Assembly: GCF_009363075.1 (NCBI RefSeq)
Contig: NZ_CP045293.1
Coordinates: 1,426,001-1,490,000 of the forward strand
Direction of reading: 5' to 3'
Length of the DNA stretch: 64,000 nucleotides
Source: Paenibacillus guangzhouensis
GTDB lineage: Bacteria > Bacillota > Bacilli > Paenibacillales > Paenibacillaceae
The translations under genes and the position numbers were made by a program. Under the pieces are notes generated by a model that was not told where the DNA came from, made no database searches, and saw nothing but the letters and a program-made list of their open reading frames with translations. Below are positions 35,719-45,050 of this stretch, one piece after another. Numbering within the stretch: the stretch's first letter is position 1; the number at the start of each line of letters is the position of its first letter.

Positions 35719-37581
35719 ATGAGTACAGCATTATTACAAGAGCTCCATCAAGAGCTGCGACGAATCTACATCGCTGGAAGTGATTTGGCACTGGGGGATT
35801 ACCGTCTAAAACGGATGCTGCCGCAATTTCAGCAGCTTGGCGAGCGAGCTCCGATTTTTAAGAGATTAGGTGAAGGCATTACGGCTCTGATTGAGCCTTC
35901 GGATATAGAAAACTATCAATCTGCAGAACAATTGCAGGATCTGAATCTACTCCTGACCTCCGTGCTTCGAACGCAAGGTATGACAGCACCGCAAGGTGAG
36001 CTTAGATCGCTAGAAAATCACCCCGTTTCCTTATCTACATTTCTTCCGTATCGCAAGCTGGCTGCTGTGGAGGTGGCGCTTACGACGACAGGGAGCAATC
36101 GGTATGAGGTGGTTGTTCACGCATTCGAAGAGGGGATGTTCCGGGATCTTCGTCTGCTGGCCCTTGCCGTACGAGCGCTTGGGGATCCCTATTCGGAAAT
36201 CGCTGAATTTGCTATGCAGAAGATCCTGCCTTCCTACGGCGCGGAGGTCGTGCCCTATTTGATCGACAGCTTCGATCCGATGGGAGGCAGGGTAGAGAGC
36301 CGCAAGCTTCAAGTGATCGGGCAGGCGGGCGGAGAAGACGTATTGGATCTCATCTCTCGAGCAGCTGAATCCGGGTCTGAAGAAGTTCGTGTGACGGCGA
36401 TCCGTTTACTAGCAACTCAGCCTTCCTATGCGTCAGCATTGCTCTCTTGGACGAGAGATAAGAAGAAATCGATTCGTGAGGCTGCCTATCAATCCTTAGC
36501 AGTAAATAACTCCGATGCAGCGGTTGAACGGATTTATGAAGCTTTTACGGGCAAGGACATTGAAATCGCAGCGGAAGCCGCAGCCAAATGCAGCTCGGAA
36601 CCATTAACGGCATGGCTGGTTCGTGATCTTGGTGAAGAGCTGAAGCAAGCTTTCGTGAACAAAGAAGATAAGAAGAAGGCAGAAGCATCGCAGATAAAAA
36701 TAAATCACTTCCTTACCGCGCTGGAAGGGAAACGAGGCGATTCGTTATACGAATTATTCATTGAAGTAACAAGTCAATATTCATCGTATATTTCTTCCGT
36801 TGGTCTGGATCTTATAGATGCCGCAGCGCATTATTTGGAACACGAAAATTCCTTGGAAGCCTTGGATACTCTATATGGCTTGGAACAACAAAATACACGC
36901 TATCTATCTCATGCCTTCCGTGCGTCGTTCCGGCAGCTCTCGCCATTCGAGTTGTATGATCGCTATGTGTATTCCAATCGTAACAAATGGAAGATGAAGA
37001 CCAATAAGGAGACCCAGAAAAAGCTGAAGCAGTTCCTATCAATCCTTGAGCAGCAAGTGATAGCTTATCCTTATCAGCTTTATCCTAATTTGTGGAGTTC
37101 CCCTGAAGAGACTTCTTACCTGCGCAAAGTGGAATTGATGCCTGTAGAGCAAGTTGCGCAGCGATGGGATTCGCGATGGCTAGACTGGCTAATTGAGGTT
37201 CAGGCCATCCACCTCGTCTGTGTGTTCGCGCGACCGGACCATGCGGCATCCAGGACATTCCTGATGGAGCGGATGCAAGACATAGCAGATCTGCGCCATT
37301 CATCCTTTGATATTCTGCTTCTTGGCCTTGAACGTGCGGGCGTGGAAGATTCGATCCGGTCGGAGTTGCTCATGAACGCGCTTGAACAAAAGCGGAGCGG
37401 CAACCTTTATGCGTTCGAAGGCCATGTACTGGATAATTTGTATCGGCTGCCTTTCACCTATCAAGATCGTCTGGCTGATGCGATTCAGAATTATCGGTAT
37501 ACCGCTCGGGAACAGCTGCAATATGTATTGAACGAGATGGAGAAAAAGAAGCAAGAAGCAGTCGTGGCGGATTCCGTGTAA
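35719..37581 (+). CDS. HEAT-like alpha-solenoid protein of the MoxR-VWA operon
   Basis: About 620 residues, almost all helical. Regions such as LRLLALAVRALGDPYSEIAEFAM, EVRVTAIRLLATQPSYASAL and SIREAAYQSLAVNNSDAAVER read as HEAT/armadillo-type repeats, so it probably acts as a scaffold or adaptor. Its place in the operon matches a family I remember as DUF5691, but this equivalence is a guess. Starts at ATG 35719, seven bases after AGGAGG (35713 is too close). No signal peptide or membrane segment. Confidence 0.8.
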   Translation: MSTALLQELHQELRRIYIAGSDLALGDYRLKRMLPQFQQLGERAPIFKRLGEGITALIEPSDIENYQSAEQLQDLNLLLTSVLRTQGMTAPQGELRSLENHPVSLSTFLPYRKLAAVEVALTTTGSNRYEVVVHAFEEGMFRDLRLLALAVRALGDPYSEIAEFAMQKILPSYGAEVVPYLIDSFDPMGGRVESRKLQVIGQAGGEDVLDLISRAAESGSEEVRVTAIRLLATQPSYASALLSWTRDKKKSIREAAYQSLAVNNSDAAVERIYEAFTGKDIEIAAEAAAKCSSEPLTAWLVRDLGEELKQAFVNKEDKKKAEASQIKINHFLTALEGKRGDSLYELFIEVTSQYSSYISSVGLDLIDAAAHYLEHENSLEALDTLYGLEQQNTRYLSHAFRASFRQLSPFELYDRYVYSNRNKWKMKTNKETQKKLKQFLSILEQQVIAYPYQLYPNLWSSPEETSYLRKVELMPVEQVAQRWDSRWLDWLIEVQAIHLVCVFARPDHAASRTFLMERMQDIADLRHSSFDILLLGLERAGVEDSIRSELLMNALEQKRSGNLYAFEGHVLDNLYRLPFTYQDRLADAIQNYRYTAREQLQYVLNEMEKKKQEAVVADSV

Positions 37582-37631
37582 TGACGATCGGTATAACATA
37601 AACAGAATGAAGATCATGAGGAGATGGGAAC

Positions 37632-38735
37632 ATGGTTACGAGTCAAGAGCAATGGCAAGAGATGATGCGGCTGCCGGCTGAGCAATTATATCAAGAAGAA
37701 CTAGCAGCGCTTAAGAAAGCAGATAAAGGGAAGATCCCTGCCGGCTGGCAAATGTCGCCGCAATCCGTACTTACGTTCATTACCGGAGGGAAAGTCGGTA
37801 AAACAGTGATCACACCGAAATATATCGGGAACAAAAGGCTGATCGAAATGGCCATCGCGACACTGGTCACCGATCGTGCGCTATTGTTAATAGGGGAGCC
37901 AGGTACGGCTAAATCCTGGTTATCCGAAAATCTCACTGCCGCCATTTATGGACATTCCGGCCTTGTTGTTCAGGGGACGGCGGGTACTAGTGAGGAGCAT
38001 GTTCGATATTCGTGGAACTATGCCATGCTATTGGCGAATGGGCCAACACCTGAGGCACTTGTGCAGAGCCCTGTGATGCGGGCGATGGAAGCCGGTGGCA
38101 TTGCCCGATTCGAAGAAATATCACGATGTGCCTCGGAGGTACAGGATGCGCTGATCTCTATTTTATCAGAGAAGACGATTTCGATTCCGGAGCTGGGTCG
38201 GGAAGTTAGCGCGCGGAAAGGGTTCTCGATCATCGCTACGGCGAACACGCGGGATCGAGGCGTCAACGAAATGTCGGCGGCCTTGAAGCGCCGCTTCAAT
38301 ATTCTGATCCTGCCGACGCCAAGTGATATGGATACGGAAGTCGAAATCGTGAAGAAAAGAGTACGTGAAATTGCATCCTCTTATGATCTGCAAGCCGCTG
38401 TTCCTGCGGATGAGGCATTGATCAAGGTGGTAACCATCTTCCGGGAATTGCGCAGCGGGATGACACTCGATAAGAAAGAGAAGCTCAAATCTCCTGCGGG
38501 CGTGATCTCTACGGCGGAGGCCATTTCTCTGCTGACGAACTCCATGGCTTTAGCGGCGAGCTTCGGCAACGGCGAAATATCAGATGAAGATCTTGCCGCA
38601 GGATTGCAAGGTGCCATCGTCAAGGATGATGTGAAAGATAAATTGGTCTGGAAAGAGTATCTCGATAATGTGATGAAAAAGCGTGGCGCAGAATGGCGAG
38701 GTTTGTACACGGCCTGTAAGGAGATGAACGAGTGA
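37632..38735 (+). CDS. MoxR-type AAA+ ATPase
   Basis: 367 residues. Walker A GEPGTAKS at 88-95, Walker B-like FEEISR at 160-165 (Glu-Glu where many relatives have Asp-Glu), sensor 1 ATANTRDRG, arginine-rich ALKRRFN. MoxR ATPases act as chaperones that load metals or remodel partners together with VWA proteins. ATG 37632 has GAGGAG upstream. Its TGA overlaps the GTG of the next gene by four bases. Closest in organisation to E. coli YehL. Substrate unknown. Confidence 0.93.
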   Translation: MVTSQEQWQEMMRLPAEQLYQEELAALKKADKGKIPAGWQMSPQSVLTFITGGKVGKTVITPKYIGNKRLIEMAIATLVTDRALLLIGEPGTAKSWLSENLTAAIYGHSGLVVQGTAGTSEEHVRYSWNYAMLLANGPTPEALVQSPVMRAMEAGGIARFEEISRCASEVQDALISILSEKTISIPELGREVSARKGFSIIATANTRDRGVNEMSAALKRRFNILILPTPSDMDTEVEIVKKRVREIASSYDLQAAVPADEALIKVVTIFRELRSGMTLDKKEKLKSPAGVISTAEAISLLTNSMALAASFGNGEISDEDLAAGLQGAIVKDDVKDKLVWKEYLDNVMKKRGAEWRGLYTACKEMNE

Positions 38736-41068
38736 ATAGCGTAGCGACGGCCGCTGTACATATATTTGGTGTGCGGCATCTGTCACCCGGCGGCTCCTTG
38801 CATCTGCTGGAGCTGCTGCAGGAAGTACAGCCAACCGCCGTACTCATTGAAGGACCATCGGATGCGAACTCGGAGATCCATCATCTAACGAACCGGAACA
38901 CGGCTCCGCCTGTCGCCATTCTTGCTTTTACGGAGGATATCCCTGTTCGCACGGTATTATGGCCTTTCGCTGCCTACTCGCCAGAGTATCAAGCCATGAA
39001 ATGGGCAGCTGAGAATGGAGCGCAGGCCGCATTTATCGACCTGCCGTCTTCGGTTACGGTTGCGATGCAACAGCTGCGATTGGAAGCGAAAGAGAACGTG
39101 GAAGAGGAAGATACGGTGACTGAAATGCGTACCGATCCCGATTCTCTCGATGAGTCTAACATCTACAATCGCATCGCCGCGATTGCAGGCGAGCATGATT
39201 ACGATATGTACTGGGAGCGTAATTATGAGCTCAATACGAATAAAGGGGCCTATCAGGAGGCGATTATTGCCTTCTCTACGCAGATGCGCGAACTGACGGA
39301 GGAAGATGAGAGACAGCATCAACGGGTGGAATACGCCTATAACGCAGTTCGAGAGGCTTATATGCGAAGACAGATTCAAGACACGATTGCCGCAGGCCAT
39401 GACCCGAACCGCATTGTTGTCGTCTGCGGAGCTTATCATGCAGCTGTGCTTGCGCAAGATTCCCAGGTGATGACGGATCAAGAGTGGACGCTTCTGCCAT
39501 CCCGTAAGACAAAGCTGACACTGATGCCTTACTCGTATTATCGATTATCTTCGATGTCCGGCTACGGGGCAGGCAATAATGCGCCGAATTATTATGAGAT
39601 GATGTGGGAGCGCATGCGGACCGATACGCTAGAAGAGCTGCCGCATTATTATTTATCATCGATTGCAAGGTGGATGAGGGAGATGGGGAACCATCGTTCA
39701 ACCGCTGAAGTGATCGAAGCCGTTCGGCTTGCCGAAGCTCTAGCAGCCATGCATGGAGGGAGCTCCCCGACCCTGCGGGACTTGAGAGATGCTGCCCAGA
39801 CATTACTGGGACGCGGCGATCTCTCTGTCATCGCAGAAGCGCTCGCACGCGTTGATGTCGGAACTGCCATCGGTTCATTGGCTGAAGGTGTCAGCCAGAC
39901 CCCGATTCAAGATGATCTGAATCGCCTATTGAAGCAATTGAAGCTCGAGAAGTACAAGACAACTGTGGCTACCGATTTATCTCTGGATTTGCGTGAGAAT
40001 CGTCGGGTTACATCGGAAGAATCCGCCTTCCTTGATTTGAATCGGTCCACGTTATTGCATCGATTAGCATGGCTTGGCATCTCTTTTGCGAAGCTTCGTC
40101 CTAGCGGGCAGGAGAATGCAACTTGGGCTGAGCATTGGGTCATTCAATGGTCTCCTGAGGTCGAGATTCAGGTGGTGGAATCGACACTACTCGGGGAGAC
40201 GGTTGAAGTAGCCTCTGCGTACGTACTGCAGCAGAAACTGGATAGCTGCAGTACCATCGATGAAGCTTCTGTGCTGATCCGTACGGCATGCGATTGCCGT
40301 ATGCTAGAGCAGATGGAGACCGCGCGGCAGACACTGCAGCGGCTTGCTGCAGATAGCCGTGATGTGGTCCAGATCGCTGCAGCATCGAAGGAGTTGTCCA
40401 TGATTATCGGTTACGGTGGCTTACGTCGTATGGATACCTCACAGTTGCTGCCGCTTCTGGAACAGCTGTTCATGAGAGCGTGCCTGTTCCTGTTGGATGC
40501 AGCACAATGCAATGACGAGGCGGCAAGCGACATGATGTCGGCAATGAATGAGCTAAACCGTATTTCCTTGGAGCATAGTGACCAAGTGGATGAATCTCTA
40601 TGGCTTCAGGAACTGCTGCATTTATCTGAACGGGATGATCGGAATCCGCGCCTATCCGGTTTTGCTTGCGCCATCTTGATGGAACGTCATGCCATCACCG
40701 CGCAGCAATGCGCTGAAGAGGTATCTAGAAGGCTCTCACCTGGCATTCCAGCAGATCTCGGTGCAGGGTGGTTCGAAGGGCTGTCGCAGCGCAATCGGTA
40801 TGCTCTTCTATCCCGACAGAGCTTATGGGAACAGTTGAATGCCTACATCGTTTCGCTGAGCGATGAAGAATTTGCTCGTGCGCTCGTATTCTTGCGGCGT
40901 GCTTTTAGTTCGTTCGCTCCGCGGGAGAAGACGATGATTGCCGAGTTATTAGGCGAATTGTGGGGAGTCCATGCCGACCAAGCAGCTGAGATTTTGACGG
41001 GGGAATTGAAGGAGGAAGAAGTAAAGATGATCGACGAGCTGAATGATTTTGATTTTGAGGATTTTTGA
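38732..41068 (+). CDS. DUF5682-like protein of the MoxR-VWA operon
   Basis: 778 residues from GTG 38732 (GTGA overlap with the MoxR gene). The N-terminal 240 residues carry FGVRHLSPGG (G13-x-x-H16), LIEGPSD (Glu40), and VVCGAYHAAVL (G233-x-x-H236). Paired GxxH motifs with a Glu recall the TraB/Tiki/ChaN/EreA superfamily, some of which are metal-dependent hydrolases; that relation is my inference. The remainder is helical. I match it to DUF5682, the E. coli YehM type. No signal peptide. Stop overlaps or adjoins the VWA gene. Confidence 0.8.
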   Translation: MNSVATAAVHIFGVRHLSPGGSLHLLELLQEVQPTAVLIEGPSDANSEIHHLTNRNTAPPVAILAFTEDIPVRTVLWPFAAYSPEYQAMKWAAENGAQAAFIDLPSSVTVAMQQLRLEAKENVEEEDTVTEMRTDPDSLDESNIYNRIAAIAGEHDYDMYWERNYELNTNKGAYQEAIIAFSTQMRELTEEDERQHQRVEYAYNAVREAYMRRQIQDTIAAGHDPNRIVVVCGAYHAAVLAQDSQVMTDQEWTLLPSRKTKLTLMPYSYYRLSSMSGYGAGNNAPNYYEMMWERMRTDTLEELPHYYLSSIARWMREMGNHRSTAEVIEAVRLAEALAAMHGGSSPTLRDLRDAAQTLLGRGDLSVIAEALARVDVGTAIGSLAEGVSQTPIQDDLNRLLKQLKLEKYKTTVATDLSLDLRENRRVTSEESAFLDLNRSTLLHRLAWLGISFAKLRPSGQENATWAEHWVIQWSPEVEIQVVESTLLGETVEVASAYVLQQKLDSCSTIDEASVLIRTACDCRMLEQMETARQTLQRLAADSRDVVQIAAASKELSMIIGYGGLRRMDTSQLLPLLEQLFMRACLFLLDAAQCNDEAASDMMSAMNELNRISLEHSDQVDESLWLQELLHLSERDDRNPRLSGFACAILMERHAITAQQCAEEVSRRLSPGIPADLGAGWFEGLSQRNRYALLSRQSLWEQLNAYIVSLSDEEFARALVFLRRAFSSFAPREKTMIAELLGELWGVHADQAAEILTGELKEEEVKMIDELNDFDFEDF

Positions 41069-41070
41069 CC

Positions 41071-42288
41071 ATGGATAACGTTGTAGATACACAGACGGTG
41101 TCCAGATGGAGAATGATATTAGGTGCTTCTGCGGAGAAACAGCTTGCAGGCTGTTGTGCAGGCGGGAGCATTGCATTATCGGAAGAAGAGCGAATGATGG
41201 ATGAAGCCTTAGCAGCAATCTATGATGATACCGGTGAAGAAGAGGCAGGACAACATAACACACGAACTTCAACCGGGAGGAATGCAGGCCTCGGCAAGTC
41301 TGCTCCCCGTCTATCCAAATGGCTCGGTGATGTCAGACGATGTTTCCCAGAGGACGTGGTCTCGATCATTCAGAACGATGCGATGGAAAGAAAGGGATGG
41401 AAGCAGCTCCTCTTCGAGCCGGAAGTCCTAGCTCATGTGAAGCCAGATATTCAATTGGTCGGCACGCTGTTATCGCTGAAGGGAAGAATTCCGGAGAAGA
41501 CGAAGGATACGGCACGCATGCTCGTCTCATCCGTTGTAGATGAACTAGTCAAACGTCTCGAGCAGGATATCCGGCGCGCGGTGACGGGTGCGTTGAATCG
41601 CCGGCAGCATTCCCCGTTGCCTTCCGTAAGCGGCATCGATTGGAAACGCACGATTCAGCGGAATTTGAAGCACTATGATCGCGAGAGCCGTCAGATCATA
41701 CCGGAGAAATTCTACTTCTTCGACCGGGCACAGCGCAGTCAAGAATGGACGGTAATCCTAGATATTGATCAGAGCGGATCGATGGCTGATTCGGTCATAT
41801 GGGCCTCGGTGATCGGTTCGATCTTCGCGAGCATTCCGGCGCTGCGAACACGTGTCGTCGTATTCGATACGGAAGTGGTAGATTTAACAGAGCAATGTGC
41901 GAATGACCCTGTGGAGATGCTGTTCGGAATTCAATTGGGCGGTGGAACAGATATTAACAAATCGGTTGCCTATTGCGAGCAATTTGTGGAAGAACCGAAG
42001 AAGACCTTGTTTATCATCATTTCGGATTTATATGAAGGCGGTAACCAATCCGCATTGATACGACGTATGCGTGAACTGCGAGAAGCGGGTGTACGGACGA
42101 TGTGCTTACTCGCACTATCGGATCAGGGCCAACCGTTCTATGACGAACACGTTGCGAGACAGCTCGCTCGGGATGGAACGCCATGTTTTGCATGTACCCC
42201 TGCGTTACTGCCTGAACTCGTCGAAGGTGCGCTGAAAGGTTTTGATCTGGTCGAACTTGCGAAGCGAGTGGGGACGAAGAAAGAGTGA
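41071..42288 (+). CDS. VWA-domain protein, partner of the MoxR ATPase
   Basis: 405 residues. The C-terminal half is a von Willebrand A domain with an intact MIDAS: DQSGS (Asp233, Ser235, Ser237), GGGTDI and IISDLYEGG, so it should bind a divalent ion. The N-terminal half is helical and charged (YDDTGEEEAGQ linker near 50-60). Start ATG 41071, nine bases after GAGGA, two bases past the previous stop; TTG 41065 overlaps it. Last of five coupled genes; resembles YehP. A terminator follows. Confidence 0.88.
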   Translation: MDNVVDTQTVSRWRMILGASAEKQLAGCCAGGSIALSEEERMMDEALAAIYDDTGEEEAGQHNTRTSTGRNAGLGKSAPRLSKWLGDVRRCFPEDVVSIIQNDAMERKGWKQLLFEPEVLAHVKPDIQLVGTLLSLKGRIPEKTKDTARMLVSSVVDELVKRLEQDIRRAVTGALNRRQHSPLPSVSGIDWKRTIQRNLKHYDRESRQIIPEKFYFFDRAQRSQEWTVILDIDQSGSMADSVIWASVIGSIFASIPALRTRVVVFDTEVVDLTEQCANDPVEMLFGIQLGGGTDINKSVAYCEQFVEEPKKTLFIIISDLYEGGNQSALIRRMRELREAGVRTMCLLALSDQGQPFYDEHVARQLARDGTPCFACTPALLPELVEGALKGFDLVELAKRVGTKKE

Positions 42289-42315
42289 TATATTTTTCTC
42301 CGTCTAAGGTCGTAG

Positions 42316-42344
42316 AAAAACTCAACCTAAAGGTTGAGTTTTTT
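42316..42344 (+). terminator. Terminator of the MoxR-VWA operon
   Basis: CTCAACCT / AGGTTGAG stem, two-base core, flanked by A5 and T6. It separates the operon from the Rieske gene. Confidence 0.9.
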
Positions 42345-42473
42345 GTGCTGCAAGTTGAGTCTTTTTACTGACGTAACAAGATTTGAAGCAAGGTAAGATG
42401 GAGTGGGAAAAGTTGGTATTAAATATTTTCTAAATCGTAAGTAGGAGTAGAATATGAATAGGAGGTAGATGAT

Positions 42474-44213
42474 ATGATTCAACAATCTCATTGGATTCAT
42501 GCAGGAAATTTGGAAGTGCTTAAGCAAGAAGGAGCTAGGGTAGTGAAAGGCGGTATCGCTGTTTTTTATCATGAAAATAAGGTTTATGCAGTAGATAATC
42601 GTTGTCCACACTTAGGATTCCCACTGCACGTAGGCAGCTTGTGCGAAGGCATTCTTACTTGTCATTGGCATCATGCTCGGTTTGATATATGCAGCGGTGG
42701 AACGTTAGATCCTTGGGCTGACGATGTTCCTGTGTATGAGGTGAAGCTTGAGGACGGTGAAATATGGATAAACCAGCAGAAGCATACGAATGATATCGAA
42801 AAATATAAGAAGCGGTTGAAGGAAGGATTAGAGCAGAATATAGGGATTGTTATTGCGAAGTCCGTTGTCGCCTTAGTGGAAGCAAATGTGTCGGAAGCGG
42901 ATATTGCACGGATTGGAATTGAATTTGGCACGACTTATGGCAGCGGGTGGAATTCAGGATTAACGATACTCACAGCCATGACGCGCATACTACCAAAACT
43001 TGATAAGTCAGGTAAAATTCTAGCCCTGTATCAAGGTTTACTGCATACGGCACGAAACAGTTCAGGGAGGGGACAGAGGCATTTATTAAGCCCGCTGCCT
43101 TCGGAAGACGTGTCGATATCAAGATTGATTGAATGGTATCGAAACTGTATCGAAGTTCGAGATACGCAGGGCGCTGAACGTATTCTTTTAACTGCGATCC
43201 GCAAAGGTGTATCTGATGATCAATTGGCAGAAATGATGCTTATGGCTGTGACAGATCATGTTTACCTTGATGGTGGGCATACATTTGATTTCCATAATAA
43301 AGCATTTGAATCCCTCCAATATGTGAATGATGAAATGAAGAATACGGTACTTTCTTCGCTCGTTCCAATGCTCGGAGCTCCAACGCGCAGTGAAGAATTG
43401 CATCAGTGGCAAGCACCAATTGATCTAGTTGGTCCTCTACAAGATGCGTTTGCTGAATTATTACAGAGTCCTTCCGTTGAATATAGGTCATTAACGGAGA
43501 AAGAGGAAAATGAGATCATTCAACAGCTCTTAAGTGAGGAACCACTTGCGACAACTAAGCTATTAACTCGCATTCTGATCAGCGGCGGACATCCAGCGCA
43601 CGTCGCTCAGCTCGTTACCTTAGGAGCTGCGGAACGAATTGTCCGGTTCCATACGCAAAATGACTTTAGAGATTGGGTTGCTGTTCTTCACACGTTCACT
43701 TACGCTCATGCGGTACATGAAAGGCTGCGTCATTCCACAAATCCATTACTGATTCGTGCTGTATATCACGGAGCAATGAGTATTTATTTGGACCGGTTTC
43801 TCAATGTGCCTGCTGCTTCACGCCCTAAGGATGCTAAGCCTGTCAATCCTGATCAACCAGAGAAATTGTTAGACGTGATGGATCAACGACAAAATGTCAA
43901 TGAAGCCGCTCGTTGGGTTATTGGATACCTTCATAATCATGGCAATCCCAAGGTACTTATCAACCAATTAGGTCATGCATTATTGAGAGAAGACGCTGAT
44001 TTCCACACCTTTCAAATGTATGAAGCTGCTATTGCAGAATACGACACCTGGGATGTAAGGGCAGATGCGTTTGCAGAGCAAGCACGAGAAACGATGCTCC
44101 TAGCAGTAACCCGCTATTTGGCAGCTCATGCTCCAACAGCTAGAGAATTGTCGCATACGGCTCGAATCGCTTCGCGATTGCATCGTGGAGAAAGGTTATA
44201 TGAAGAGGAATAA
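42474..44213 (+). CDS. Rieske [2Fe-2S] domain fused to a large helical domain
   Basis: 579 residues. The first 100 are a Rieske ferredoxin: C44-P-H46 and C63-H-W-H66 (CPHLGF...CHWHH) are the two cluster-binding pairs. Residues 110-579 form a large helical domain with many His residues (HTFDFHN, GGHPAHV, FTYAHAVHERLRH), not recognised; it could hold a metal or organic cofactor as an oxygenase-like partner, but no known oxygenase motif was found. ATG 42474 has AGGAGG upstream. Own promoter region after the terminator, so not clearly part of the MoxR operon. Looks intact. Confidence 0.78.
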   Translation: MIQQSHWIHAGNLEVLKQEGARVVKGGIAVFYHENKVYAVDNRCPHLGFPLHVGSLCEGILTCHWHHARFDICSGGTLDPWADDVPVYEVKLEDGEIWINQQKHTNDIEKYKKRLKEGLEQNIGIVIAKSVVALVEANVSEADIARIGIEFGTTYGSGWNSGLTILTAMTRILPKLDKSGKILALYQGLLHTARNSSGRGQRHLLSPLPSEDVSISRLIEWYRNCIEVRDTQGAERILLTAIRKGVSDDQLAEMMLMAVTDHVYLDGGHTFDFHNKAFESLQYVNDEMKNTVLSSLVPMLGAPTRSEELHQWQAPIDLVGPLQDAFAELLQSPSVEYRSLTEKEENEIIQQLLSEEPLATTKLLTRILISGGHPAHVAQLVTLGAAERIVRFHTQNDFRDWVAVLHTFTYAHAVHERLRHSTNPLLIRAVYHGAMSIYLDRFLNVPAASRPKDAKPVNPDQPEKLLDVMDQRQNVNEAARWVIGYLHNHGNPKVLINQLGHALLREDADFHTFQMYEAAIAEYDTWDVRADAFAEQARETMLLAVTRYLAAHAPTARELSHTARIASRLHRGERLYEEE

Positions 44214-44246
44214 TCTATTATTTCATTTATGGATTCATGCATTGCG

Positions 44247-44278
44247 TGCCCATCCGGTCGAAATGTCCGCGATGGGCA
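44247..44278. other. Hairpin after the Rieske gene, weak terminator
   Basis: TGCCCATC at 44247 pairs with GATGGGCA at 44271, eight bases perfect, no T run. It is 34 bases after the Rieske stop. Confidence 0.4.
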
Positions 44279-44447
44279 TTGTATGTCCTCTTCAATCTAG
44301 AAATACATAGATTGTAGATTTGTCCAGCGCTCGGCATAGGCTAAGGGGGCCGTAGACCGTTATGATATGAATGTACATGATTCGTTTTATGATGGTAGAA
44401 TAAGGAAAACATATATTGTTGTTAGGAACAAAAGGAGAAGGAAATTT

Positions 44448-45047
44448 ATGAAAACCTTTGTATACATGGTCAGGCACGGAGAATCACCTAAAATGGAAGG
44501 GAACGAAAGAACACGTGGACTAACATTAAAGGGAGAATCAGATGCCCAAATTGTAGCTGAATTATTGAAAGATGAGGGGATAGATACTTTCATCTCAAGT
44601 CCCTATAGAAGAGCAATATTAACAATAGAGGGATTAGCCCATTCTTTAGGCAAAGAAATGACTGTAATTGAGGAACTAAAAGAAATAGTATTTATTGGTG
44701 ATGATAAGATTCTGCCTGATAACGAAGTGTATCCATTAGTTAAGAAAATGTTTTCGGAACAAGACTATTCGTTACTTGGGGGAGAGTCTTTTACGAATAG
44801 TCGAAACCGTGTCGTAACTGTCTTAAAAAACATCATAAGCAAATATGAGGGGCAGAAAGTTGCTATTGGAACCCATGGAGCTGTTATGACAATGATGATG
44901 GGGTACTTCGACCCTCAGTTTGACTTGGACTTTTTATTAAATACTTCAAAACCTGATATTTACAAGATGGAATTTGATGAAGGAATATTAACTAAAACAG
45001 AGAGGCTATGGAGGGTAACTCCAGAACTCAGCGTTAAAGGGGAATGA
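44448..45047 (+). CDS. Histidine phosphatase superfamily protein
   Basis: 199 residues with the branch 1 histidine phosphatase motif RHGES near the N-terminus, FISSPYRRAILT, and the second His in IGTHGAVM. Such enzymes act on small phosphate esters or phosphoproteins. ATG 44448 after AAAAGGAGAAGG. Base composition is clearly more AT-rich than that of the genes around it, which suggests recent arrival together with the broken kinase gene that starts four bases downstream. Confidence 0.85.
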   Translation: MKTFVYMVRHGESPKMEGNERTRGLTLKGESDAQIVAELLKDEGIDTFISSPYRRAILTIEGLAHSLGKEMTVIEELKEIVFIGDDKILPDNEVYPLVKKMFSEQDYSLLGGESFTNSRNRVVTVLKNIISKYEGQKVAIGTHGAVMTMMMGYFDPQFDLDFLLNTSKPDIYKMEFDEGILTKTERLWRVTPELSVKGE

Positions 45048-45050
45048 ATA

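Noticed and set aside
39276-39803. 175-residue open frame on the minus strand
   Set aside because: Lies within the DUF5682-like gene, no binding site, low-complexity composition.
34268-42288. Operon as a classical restriction or toxin-type defence island
   Set aside because: No nuclease, methylase, toxin or reverse transcriptase domain is seen; defence remains only a possibility.
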